In this document: piece after piece, positions 24,700 to 35,451 of the stretch
Layout: every line of letters begins with the position of its first letter
Numbering within the stretch: position 1 is the stretch's first letter
Source: Chrysopilus asiliformis
Lineage: Eukaryota; Arthropoda; Insecta; Diptera; Rhagionidae
Direction of reading: 5' to 3'
NCBI GenBank assembly: GCA_964034945.1
Contig: OZ035960.1
Location: 33,410,368-33,474,367 of the forward strand
Length of the DNA: 64,000 bases
Notes under the pieces: model-generated
What the model saw: the letters and a program-made list of their open reading frames with translations, nothing else
Database searches by the model: none
What the model was told of the DNA's origin: nothing
Program-made: the position numbers and the translations under genes

Positions 24700-26980
24700 T
24701 ATTCTTTTTAGCCTTCGAATGCATATCATTTACCTTGAGATATCAGTACGGACTTTTTGCCTCCAGAATTGGATTCAGCGATCCCAAAAACCCCCAATTG
24801 AGATTTTTTCCGGTAAATTTGAGGAAAATGATAATCACGTTTTCCGTACCTTCCATTATCTTCACGTATGTGTGCAAAATATCAAGTCAATCGGATGAGT
24901 GGAAGTGGGTCAAAATTAGATTACAAGATTTGACCCTGACAGACAGACAAACAGCTAAATAAAAGCTTTTAAGAAAAATCACACTGCAAAGAAGACACAG
25001 GCATCTCTTGATTTACGACAATCAAAACTCTGAGAAAAATGTTTAACCATATAAAGTTTTCAAGTGAAACCAATTTTTAAATTATTAGACAGTTCACAGT
25101 AAAACCTGTTTAAGCCGATCTCTTGAAACGCTAAAAGCCTGTCTAAGTCAAGAATTTTTCAAAGATACGTGATTTTCTTGGTTTTTCATAATAAATGAAC
25201 CCTGGGAAGCAGGAGACCTCTCAAAGTTGGACAAATCCCTGTATTAGTTCCTGTTGCAATTTTAGATTTTTGGATTCTATATTTTATTGCGTGCCATCAA
25301 ATGAATTCTAACTATATTATTAGAAATCCTTCTAAGATAAATTATTTGCGACATCATTTTCAAAGGAAAGTGTATTACTTTTATTTAATTACTGGATTAC
25401 TGAAATATTCGAAATTAAATTATTGAGTTTTGTAATTACTGTAATATCACTATGTGAAACAGAAATCGATTTGATCCAAATGAAAACAATTCTCTAATCT
25501 TTTCCGTATTTCAAAGCAACTTTGTGAAATAGGATTTTATTTCAATTTGTCATTTCAATTATAAGGGTTTTTGAGCAATATACAAAATACTAATCCATAG
25601 TATATATTTTCACCTATTCATTGTAGTAGAAACAAAAAACAAATCAATCTAAAATCTGTACTACTTCCGAAATGTGTTGTCTGCATAAAACATGATCTCA
25701 TCTGCTAGATCTTTTAAATGTGTAAATATTTTACCTTAATGAATATCACAGGATTGAATTTCTGACAAATTTACTTGCGTCACCGAAAAAGATGTTTGAG
25801 CTGGAATGCAGATAAGTTTTTGCTTTATGGTCGTTTGAGGGATATTTAACGAGAATTTCCAACATTTTCCACAGGAAACAGGACACAAGACACCTAATTA
25901 ATAGTCTCCGTGTGTCCACCTCATACCAAATGACAAAAAATCAGGTGTTATCCGTTTATTAAAGCCAAAAACTCACAAAGCCAGATACACATGACTAGTT
26001 TCGTATACAGCAGGAAACTCTTTTCCTGGATCGAAAAAGGGGTGGCAATTTACGGGAATTTCACTCTGTCCTCTAGTCGGAAGTGGCAATGAGATTTTTC
26101 CACCGCATTGGCTAGCACCGAACTAGAAGACAACCAGTCAAGTAGACCAAGTAAAGCAAAACTTGGGGGGAGGGGAGGACTACATCAGATTCACCATCAT
26201 CCCCAAAATGAAACTCATTAGATGCCAGTACGCCCTCCCCCCCCCCCCCCTTCCTCTTTATTCGCTAAACTTACATATATAGAGAAACAGGATAGATTTC
26301 AGGGTTACCCCAGTCTCATTTAAGTGGTACTCGGCAGAAGTTAATTGAGGTCTAATGGAATTAGGGTTTGATGTTACAGTAATGTCGGCGTCGACGCATA
26401 AAAATGTCAATAAAGCAACCCTTATGGGGACGGAAGTTACCTTTGATGGAGTATTTAAATCACGGTTGTCTGAATAATACAGGAATGGCATAGAATATTG
26501 TAAATTTTATTAACCAAAGGAGACAAAAAAATCTAATTGACGATGCAAAATGGTCAGGGAATCGGCATTAAATTTTTTTTATCGCACAATATGCCAGGGT
26601 TACGTGCATGGAAGAATAATGAAACCTAATTTCGTAATTCACACAAAATAGTTTCGACCCTGAATTTCATATCCTCGCCCTCGGAATGTTTATAAATGTC
26701 GAGTTTCCCATAAATCTATTCATTGTATTAATTTCATGTTACACCAATTTAATAATAAATTTCGGTACAGTAAAATCTGAAAAGAAAACATATTGACAAA
26801 AATCGTATTGCAATTCGAACTATTTTTTTTACTTTTGAGAATTCTATTAGATTTCTCAGCCCACAATAAATTGCTGTATTTTTTATGTGTGAATGTTTTC
26901 ATATCTGGACAGTCTTTTTAATAGGTTGGACATGCCTCTTTTGAAAAGCTACCTTAACGTTCTGCCTATCGCCTTTTTGT
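24700..26980. other. Intergenic DNA, degenerate repeats only
   Basis: 24740-24965 resembles the 'ccgaaaaccccc..aatcggatgag..gacagacagac' repeat group, a diverged Helitron-like or SINE-like family. A pogo-like end (CAGTAAAACCTGTTTAAG) starts near 25099. A pure C run of about 14 lies at 26237-26250. No gene is recognised. Confidence 0.4.
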
Positions 26981-26989
26981 ATGGTAGAT

Positions 26990-27901
26990 CAGCGTTTCTC
27001 AACCTTTCAGTATTCGCGGCCCAATTTTCAATCAAAATTGTCATCGCGCCCCCTCTGCATACAATAAAATGTATACGATAATAACATAATTTGAGTATTT
27101 TGGCGCTAAACCTACACAACTACCCTAATTTTAAACACAAATTACCAAAAAAACAGTAATTTATTGACATTTGGCAACACCGATCCTCAGCGTTGACAAA
27201 ACAAGAATCCGGTGCCTTTTTATTGCTCTTGCGTCATTTTTGCGGTTTCGCGAGAAGTTGTTTTAACCCTGAAATCACAATGAACGCGAAACCGACGCGA
27301 AACTGGCGCAGAAACTGTCACTTAAAAGTTTGGTTCCCACAAATTGTTTGAAGTGAGCACAGTGAACGTATAGAACGCAGCTACAACGTAACCGCAACGC
27401 AAAAGTTTGCAAACTTCTAACTTTGCCGCAGAATTCTGCGTTGACAGTTCATAAAGTGAGGTTGGAAAAATGTCGTTCGAGGAAAAATTGATAGCCTTAG
27501 TGCAAATAACAAAGATAAAGACCAACAAAGCAAATTATCGCTTCAAAATTATCCATTTTTGTAATTTTTCCAAGTTTATACCACTTTATATTATGTCACT
27601 TGTATTACTTCACGAGATGCCATTGGGCTCTGTCGCTGAAATGTTGCGCTGCGTGACAGTTTGAGCGTTTTAGTTGCGTTGGTTTCGCGCTGGTTTCGCG
27701 TTCATTCTGCTCCAAGCGTAAGTTAATAAGTTAATTATTAAATATTATGTCGAAATGTATTTTGTTTTGTATGTGGGTATGTACTTTCCTCTCAGTCAAT
27801 TAATAAACTTTTTTAAATATTTTGTCTTGGATATGCTCGTGCCCCCCCTTAAATGTACTCGCGCCCCCCTAGGGGGGCGCCCCACAGGTTGAGAATCGCT
27901 G
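26990..27901. mobile_element. hAT-type element, Charlie-like ends
   Basis: The ends CAGCGTTTCTCAACCTTTC and, inverted, CAGCGATTCTCAACCTGTG match the widespread hAT end pattern CAG-x-G-x-TCTCAACC. Flanking 8-mers TGGTAGAT (26982-26989) and TGGTAAAT (27902-27909) are seven of eight identical. The right subterminal part is C-rich (runs of CCCCCC near 27845-27880). A second element is nested at 27267-27717. No transposase remains. Confidence 0.8.
27267..27717 (+). mobile_element. Harbinger-like MITE with MADF-type ORF start (family F)
   Basis: TAA flanks both ends (27264-27266 and 27718-27720). The inner arms share AATGAACGCGAAACC in inverted orientation, while the outermost 12 bases match poorly. 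From 27470 an ORF starts MSFEEKLIALVQ, a pattern typical of the beginning of MADF domains, then runs into unrelated sequence. A diverged copy is at 1400-1797. Interpreted as an internally deleted derivative of a Harbinger element whose MADF gene began here. Confidence 0.65.
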
Positions 27902-27909
27902 TGGTAAAT

Positions 27910-30101
27910 TAATGAAACTAATAGGGTTGGCTTCTTGGGATTCAAATAACGTTAAAATAAAAAAAAATGATTTTTTTTTTTAAAAACTGTATTTAGAAAA
28001 CATTCAAAAATTGAGTCAAAAATTGAGTATTTGCCAAAAAAAATTTTTTTTCAAGGATTGAAAATAAACGTATTAATTTAACTGTGGCAAATGTTTGCGC
28101 CATATTCACGCCACAATTATTTTATGTACTTCGTATAGTACACTGGAAAGCAGGGGGTTAGAGTAAATTTATAGTTCGAAAGCTAAACGACCTTCGTCAG
28201 AGACAGATTTGATGTTCTCACTCACAGTTTCCTCACTAACTAAGCGAATTTTTGTTGGCGCAGATTTTGGGGTTTGTAGCAATTTTGTCAGATTTTTTTA
28301 GAATACCTTGCAGGGTCTTAAACCAAAACCAAACCCTTATCGCGTTCCAGCATTTTTGTGAATCTGAACCCCAAATTTTCAGGGTTTGAAGCCCTAAAAG
28401 TGTACCAAAAAACGCTTTTTCCCGGATAAACCTAAATTTGAAGTTACACCGCTGATGTAAACCACATCGAAAAACTGGAACTGTTTTCGCATAAGGGTCT
28501 GCCCAAAAAAACCTACACTTCACATTTTTGAAGATTTTTGTATGGACCATAAAATACGTCACACAGTATAAAAGTGTGACGTATTTTATGGACATGTCAT
28601 ATTCTATAAGTTGAAAGCAAAAAGCTAATGAGAAAATAAAACATTGGCAAACATCTTTGCTCTTATAAATTCCGACCTAATTACGAAATTATTTGGAATA
28701 AATTTTCCACAAAAAGCGAAAAATAAAAAAATATATATGTATGTATGTATATTTAAACATTGACCCTCTTATACGGATTATTCTATAAGAGACTATAGCA
28801 ATGGGGAGATTTTTTAAGGATTTAAAAGGTGGTGTATAATGAAGTGTTTGCTTTATTTACTTGATATGAATAAAACTTTTTCTTTACTTGAGTTTTGTTA
28901 GCCATCGGCGACCAGCCGACGCCTTTTTGAAACAAAGTCCTCCATCCCACCCACTCTACAAAAGTTTCACTTCAAAATCATTTACCTTGAAGTCGGAAGA
29001 CTGTTATATGAAAACTTTGGCCAACAAAGATCATAACAATAAAAGTGAGTGAAGGCAAGAAAACAATAAAAATCCATTTTCCTCATTAAAATTAACATAT
29101 TTGCCGCTTAATTAGGGAAGTTTTCATGTTGCAAACGCGGTATGATGTTTCGTGCGAAATCGAAAAAGAGTAAACTCCTGTAGAAAATCCTTAAAAAATT
29201 AAACAACTTTTTTTTTTGGGCTCTACAACCACATCCAGTTTACCACTATTTGAGGCTAACAGTAATAATTTTTATGCTACCTCGGGTAGCAGGAGCAAAA
29301 CGGGTTCTTGTAACTGGCCTCGCCAGCTCTGAGGTACATTAATATTCTTTAGAAATTGTGTCAGTCCTCCTTAATTTATGCGGTTTCCCCATGGAGTTTT
29401 CCAACCAAAGGTAAAACCTTGTGCTCCAGCTGTTCCGTTCAGTCCATTGTAGAGATATCCACTGTAACTTTGTGCTCACATTTACAGAATCAGAATCGAG
29501 CAGAAAAGGATTAAAATGGGTTCACTACTAACGAAAAGAATTAAAAATCCTTTTGTAAATTGAAAAACATGGTAAAAAGTTGGAATTTTAAACGAAGTCA
29601 TATGTAAATTTTTAATTGAATTTTCATATGTAGCTACATTACAGAAACGTTTCAGTTCTGTGTGTAGTCAAAATGAAAAATCTGACACAAAGTGAAAATA
29701 TGTTTGTCACTTTGGGAAAATTTGCACCATAAAAGAGAAAAACATGGGACATCGGTATGTCCCAAACTTTTGAAACCATGTTATTCAAATGTTGACGCTA
29801 TCCAAAAAGTTCTAAACACATTTTTAAGAAATCATCTCAATTTATGTTGCGGCAAAAAACATTTTTACTGTCAGTTTTATAATATAAATGTTTAATAAAT
29901 AACCAATTAACATGAACGCAAAATAAATATATAGAGATAAATAAAATCTTGCAAAAAAATTTGTTGCAAACTACGTTGTTTCTAGAATTCAATGTAACTT
30001 CATTTTATAAACTAACCGAAAAAGACATTGACTTTTTTTTTTTTTGAAGAATTACGTTTTTTAAACTAAAAATATATATTGCAGACAAAACTCATAAAAT
30101 A
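27910..30101. other. Intergenic DNA, mostly unassigned
   Basis: 28236-28595 is open on the minus strand but shows no domain. 28547-28591 is a perfect hairpin (separate entry). 29211-29480 is less AT-rich and looks complex, but I cannot assign it. No gene is supported. Confidence 0.4.
28547..28591. repeat. Perfect 18-base hairpin of a dispersed MITE end
   Basis: CCATAAAATACGTCACAC and its exact complement are separated by nine bases. Related phrases ('gtcacactttt', 'attttatggacagtcc') recur near 37970, 39470-39550 and 48000-48130. This is therefore the collapsed or end-to-end form of a TIR family. Confidence 0.75.
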
Positions 30102-30650
30102 AAGGGTCTTTCAACAAGGACATAACAATTTTGTATTTTAATAAAAACGCACCCTAAAACTTCGTTTTTTTATGATCTGGCAATGCTAAAACGTCAGTCA
30201 AGGTTTACATTTTTATCATGGTGAAGTTCACGAACGAGCAACGTTTGGAAATTATTAAAACTTACTACCGAAATTCTGAGTCCGATAAAATGATAATGAA
30301 AATGATGAAATGAAATTATGAATGAAATAATGAATGAAATGATGGTCCGGTCGAATGGCCACCTCGCTCATGCGATTTAACGCCGTTGGATTTCTTTTTA
30401 TGGGGTTATGTTGAGTCGATGGTTTATGCAAACAAGCCAACAACGTTAAAGGAGATCAGGAACAATATCGAACGCGAAATTGCCAACGTTCCGGCCGAAG
30501 AGTGGTGGAAAATTGGCTCCAAAGAATCAATCAGCAAACATACTTAAATGTAACATGTCCACTACACCTGGAATAAATTTCAGTCCGATATCTCAAATAT
30601 TCTGTGTTTTTTTAAATACAAAATTGTTATGTCCTTGTTGAAAGACCCGA
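30102..30650 (+). mobile_element. Deleted Tc1/mariner element, copy B
   Basis: The ends AAGGGTCTTTCAACAAGGAC and the inverted match ending GTTGAAAGACCCGA are flanked by TA (30100-30101 and 30651-30652). It has the same two coding pieces as copy A: MVKFTNEQRLEIIKTYYRNS from 30218 and the DLTPLDFFLWGYV region. At the internal deletion junction there is a simple-repeat filler of AATGA/GAAAT units (30287-30343) that is absent from copy A. There is no nested MITE, so it shows the empty site for copy A. Confidence 0.8.
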
Positions 30651-30853
30651 TACGATGCGTTGTAACAAAACTTTTCTTAGAAAAATGCGCCGCAGGCACA
30701 TATTTTTTAAATAACACACGAGAATTGCGCCGCAGGTGGAAAAACTTTAAATAATATTCTAAAATATTGAAGTTAAATCCTATAAAATTGCTAGCACACA
30801 TCGTGTCCCACTAAAAATGTATGACGACGCACCGATTGGAAAACAGTGCTTTA

Positions 30854-31340
30854 AGCAGGGTTTATACACAGCGAGTAACTCGCTGCGAGTAAAGAGAGGC
30901 AAGTAGTTTGCTTCGTTTACACGATGCGAGTAAATCGTTGCAAGTAGAATGACAGCCGAAGGAAAACATAACCTAAAATTTTCTGAGAAAAAATATCACG
31001 ACTCTTTTTTGTGGAAAAATTTGCGAATTTCGACCTGAAACTGTTTGTTGCCGACGAGTTTTTTATATCCGTGTCGTTTTTTCCTTAAAATGTTACGACG
31101 TTTTCTGGCAAAGCAGCAAATATAAAATGAACCGAAACACACACACATAAAACCACCCCTTGTCTACACGGTTCCATGTTGTTGTATTGGTTTTTACTTG
31201 CTAGAAAAATAGAATGGCTTTCTATTATTTTTGAGAGAGCAGCGAGTATTCTCACACATATGCGAGCGTCGCACACTAGCTCAAATCGCGAGTATTTACG
31301 TCTACTTGCAGCGAGTTACTCGCTTCGTCTAAACCCTGCT
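30854..31340. mobile_element. Harbinger-type MITE (family B)
   Basis: The ends AGCAGGGTTTATACACAGCG and, inverted, AGCAGGGTTTAGACGAAGCG are flanked by TTA (30851-30853 and 31341-31343). Both arms are rich in GCGAGTAACTCGC palindromes. The AG...CT termini and TWA duplication match the other Harbinger-type families here. Non-coding. Confidence 0.8.
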
Positions 31341-31546
31341 TTAGGCATTGGGATAATTATGGAGTGCAAAAATTTGCAATGCTAGATGGAGACCGTCAAA
31401 ATTTTAACATCATAATCGGCGCAAAACCGGAGGCCTGCCTAACAAGGATTTCCAGACCCGATCATTCAATTTGATAAACCTAGCAAATTTCTTGTGTCCT
31501 GGCTTACTTCGTCGTTACGTGTGAGGTAAGGCCGGGCTGCTTCTTA

Positions 31547-31968
31547 AGCTGGTCCCACAATTGGAGCGGTGCGGCAGCGGCGCGGCGCGGTTAGCTCAGA
31601 GCGGCAGGGCGACAGCCGCAGTTATTTTTAAACCGAAATTACGCGGCGCGGTTGCAGCTCAATTTGTGTTCTCATAACCTAAAAATCGCAGAAAATTTGA
31701 AGATTATTAATTTTTCCGTTTCGAATGCGTTTTCAAAGTTCTTTTCCATCTTTTTACTTGATAAAAATATTTGCAACAACACTCAGAAAACATAAACAAC
31801 TGTCACCGCTTCCAACCGCGTCTGAAAGTAGAAACTAGACCTACTCTTCGCGGTGCCGCGCGGCTGCCGCGTTTTGTCACCGCGCAATTATAAACCAACT
31901 CATATAAACCTATAGTTTCTACTACCATCTGTCACCACGCCGCTTTGCACGTAATTGCGGTATAAGCT
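31547..31968. mobile_element. GC-rich Harbinger-type MITE (family C)
   Basis: The ends AGCTGGTCCCACAATTGGAG and, inverted, AGCTTATACCGCAATTACGT are imperfect. TTA lies on both sides (31544-31546 and 31969-31971). The interior is strikingly GC-rich for this window, with repeated GCGGTGCGGC/GCCGCGCGGC motifs in both orientations. A second end-like copy near 31880-31900 suggests an internal duplication of the right arm. Confidence 0.7.
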
Positions 31969-31974
31969 TTAAAA

Positions 31975-34013
31975 TTCTGCCCCGAAGATTCTCCGGGCAG
32001 GGTATTCTTCACTCATTCAAGTTAAGTTGTTAAATTTTTTAAGGATTTTATCAATGACCTTACAATTATAATAGCACTCGCGAATTTCTTAATTATCAAG
32101 AACAAAGAATCCGCCCGTAACACTAAACATACCATAAGCGGTCTTTTGACCCATGGTAGAAATAGGTATGTATTAAGTACATACTTGGTATGTTTAGTGT
32201 TAAGATCGTTAAAATTTCAGTCAAATAAAATAGATTACACGATGGTTTTAATTTTGTTGAAATTATTAGTTTGTTTTCAAAATAACTTTTACTCACTCAC
32301 AAGGCTCAGATTTCTCACGGGGAAAGATTAAATATTTCATTAGCATTTTTTTGGAAACAATGAGAAGTAAAAAAAAAATACTTAGAAAACATCCAATTTC
32401 CGTCTTCAGAATTCAATGTTGGGCCATCATCAGTCCAGCCACCACACTTCTGCATAAAATTAGCACACCCATCATAAATTTTTAACTCTATAAAGTCATA
32501 TTACTTTTTTGTTTCATTCTTAATTCATACAAAAACATTGTTGTTTTAATGTACGTTTAATTCGCTTTTCTTTGCGAAACAATCAATCTGTACGTAGAAA
32601 CGTTTAATAAATTGGAAGTGAATAAAATTACTGATTATTAAAATTTTATAGTAAATAAATCTAACCAACAACAATCTCAAAAGAAATATTGAAAGTTTTA
32701 TTTTACTATCAAATAAATTTCACATATAATTTATTACAATATCAAAAACTATATCTAAGCACAAAAATTGGTTAAAAACTTCTTTTACTGACTACACTTA
32801 ACGCGAAATTCTACTACAAGTAAATATTAATTCGAGAAAACCACAAATAAAACTAAATGAAAAATATTTGTATTTCAATCTCTATATTTAATAAAGGTAT
32901 ATAGTGGACCAAAGTAAACGTAGAGTTTAAAGAAATTACGTGAAAATTCAGAAAAAATTGTTTGTTTTCAAATGGTGGGATATATATATATATATTGAAA
33001 AACAAAACTATGAGAAAATGTAATTTTAAGACTTACCAATGAGAAACTCAAAACAACAATTTTTGCAATTATTTAATTAATAAAAATTATGAGATATTAT
33101 AACGTATAGTGATATAAGTAGAAAAGCACAGATCGCACCTAAAACTTAAATAACAAAACAACAAGAAACTCATTCAATTATTGTAGAAATTTAGTAAATT
33201 GTTCAAACTCAGTCATAGATAAAACAAAACTAAATGAAACAACTTCTTATTAGAATTTTAAACTTAAGGAAATCGTAATAAAAAGTTTCTTGTGCGTACA
33301 TATCGCCGGATTCCTTATAAAATGTAACAAATAGAAATTAATTTGATCATAAATTTTCGAGTTTCTCCAACAAAAAATAAATAAAGTCGTTATAATAAAA
33401 AAAATCAACATTCAGGTAGAGGTTTATACATTTTTTTATTGTTATATTGTTTTCGCTAAAAACTATAAATTTGTTAAAGATTGCTTTAAAAAAATTGTAA
33501 CTTTCCCGTTTTAAATTACATAACTACAAAAAATCTCGAACTAAACCCTGAAATTAATTGAAAATGCTCCGAAAAAAATCTGAAAATTATCAAAATTTAA
33601 ACTTGATACGTTTTAAAAGGGACCCGGCAATATTATATAATAATGAATGAAAACATATATCACTTGTTCAATTAATTTTCAATTCACTTCATGCATATTG
33701 AATAGTATTATTTAATAATGTAATGAAAAACATCTTATTATAGAAATTAGTTGAAAAACAAAATTAATAAAAATTATTAAATAAAAATATATATTAAAAA
33801 TGTATATTTTAAGCGAAACGTTTAATAAAAATTACGTACAAATAGTTGAAGTTTGCGTTTTAATTGAAATTAGCCCCAATTGGCTCTCTTTCTATCAGGT
33901 TCGCTCTCTTTCTACGGCGCTTTAAAAAATCTTTCGAATTTCCAAGTTGTCGAAGTTTTATATTTATTCCGATTTTTTATTTAAATAAAAGAAATGTTTT
34001 TTATGCCATAATA
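31975..34013. other. Very AT-rich intergenic DNA, no gene recognised
   Basis: It contains a small inverted-repeat element at 32118-32212 (TAACACTAAACATACC facing its complement, 95 bases) and a (TA)n run near 32980-32994. No exon is visible. It lies between the poly(A) signal of gene 1 and the 3' end of the isomerase gene. Confidence 0.5.
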
Positions 34014-34015
34014 TA

Positions 34016-34866
34016 CCGTATGCGTCATAAAAATCTGGAATCTAGTACTGCAAGTATTTTCAAGGAGATAACGGTTGCTTATTAATTTGTACAGCGTTTG
34101 AAAGGGTTTGTAAATACAACTTCGTACATAATTGAGCCAAAAAATTAAATGTTTATAAATATAGCAACATGGGGGAGGCTCAAAGAGTGAAGATCATGAA
34201 GTTGGTCCACGCGCGGAAGTCCAATAAGGCGATTTCCAATGAATTGAACGTAACGTTGTCAACTGTTTATGCTGTAAGACCGACTTGTTTGGCCAGAGGA
34301 ATAGTCCTTATTTCAGTAAGGACTCCAGTGTTGATTAGGGCAATCAAAGGAAGGATCAGAAGGAATCCGATAAGGATATCTTGGAGAGTCATGTAAAACC
34401 ATCAATAGAGTCAACCTACGGTAATGATGTGTTTTACGTGTTTCAACAAGACGGGGCGCCGTGCCACACTGCCAGAAGTACCCAAATTTGGATAATTTAA
34501 AAAACCAATAATTTAAAAAACTTCTGGTCTAAGGATATGTGGTCACCGAGCTCTCCAGATCTTAATATCCTGGATTATTTCATATGGGCATATGTTCAGG
34601 CTAAGACTGGAGCTAAGGCTCACAGTAATGTGCAAGCCCTGAAGTCCACCATTACCATCGCATGGAACGACAAGTCGGAGTCTTATTTAATATTGACCTG
34701 CAAGAAGTACAGGCCCCGTTTGGAGGAGTTCGTAAATGCTGGAGGTGGACATTTTGAATAATTTTTTTTACTAGTATGTAAGATTTAGTTTTTCGTTCAA
34801 CTTCTGTGTTTTCTTAAACGGTTTACAAATTGAAATGAATTTTCCAGATTTTTATGACGCATACGG
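34016..34866 (+). mobile_element. Decayed Tc1/mariner transposon
   Basis: Inverted ends of 25 bases, starting CCGTATGCGTCATAAAAATC, are flanked by TA (34014-34015 and 34867-34868). The transposase is broken. The N-terminal helix-turn-helix starts MGEAQRVKIMKLVHAR at 34169. The second catalytic region reads FQQDGAPCHTA near 34445. The C-terminal part contains WSPSSPDLNILDYFIWAYV and ends GGHFE with a stop at 34759-34761. The first catalytic aspartate region is deleted, and the pieces are in different frames. Not functional. Confidence 0.85.
34169..34761 (+). pseudogene. Tc1-like transposase pseudogene
   Basis: Three coding pieces are detectable: the DNA-binding region plus a linker (RGIVLISVRTP, RRNPIR), the QQDGAPCH region, and the PDLNILDYF region. 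Family members are about 340 residues with three acidic catalytic residues. Here the stretch with the first one is missing, and a stop follows RSTQIWII. Length and layout show an internal deletion plus frame damage. Confidence 0.8.
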
Positions 34867-35110
34867 TAAATAAAATTGATTTTAATAAAATCAAAGACCT
34901 CGATATACGACGTTTCAACATACGACGCCAAATCACGAAATTTTACTCTTGATATTTGAAAGAATTTTGATCAGGTTTTCACCATTCGATAGGTCGTATT
35001 TCAAAGACTTTTCTTTAGCTCTAAAATACCCGCAATCCGATCCTTGCGCCCAATCTCCTGCATTGTGAGTTTCAAGTGAACACGAAATTTCGTATGAAAA
35101 TTATTACTTA

Positions 35111-35235
35111 CAGGTCGATTATCTTAGACGCGTCACTTTTCGTGACTTGACTTTTGCCTATTGTATTTGTTGTTTTGTACCAACAACAGGCAATTTCGAG
35201 TCACGAAAAGTGACGCGTCTAATATAATCGACCTA
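35111..35235. mobile_element. 125-base hairpin MITE (Harbinger-like)
   Basis: Arms of about 35-40 bases starting AGGTCGATTATCTTAGACGC face each other with a short T-rich core. TTA lies on both sides (35108-35110 and 35236-35238). It sits about 220 bases downstream of the isomerase stop codon, near its 3' UTR. Confidence 0.7.
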
Positions 35236-35377
35236 TTAAATGATTGTAATTGAATTTCCAGAATGAAAAAATGTTTTGCTAGTGCAAGGAAGGCCACAAA
35301 AAGTTTTTAAGAAAATCCTATATAAAAAGGTTCTGAAAAATTGAAAAAAAAACCAAGTTTTACTGAAAATATTATTT

Positions 35378-35383
35378 TTTATT
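35378..35383 (-). terminator. Poly(A) signal of the isomerase gene
   Basis: AATAAA on the minus strand about 70 bases after the stop codon at 35452. Confidence 0.6.
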
Positions 35384-35451
35384 AAAATATCAAATATTTA
35401 TAAAAAGCTGCAAACAAAATGTAAAATAAAAACACAATTTATCGTAGTCCA

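Noticed and set aside
26237..26250. Run of about 14 C residues
   Set aside because: A simple homopolymer; length may also be a sequencing artefact.
28236..28595. 119-codon minus-strand frame
   Set aside because: Overlaps a MITE hairpin and has no domain.
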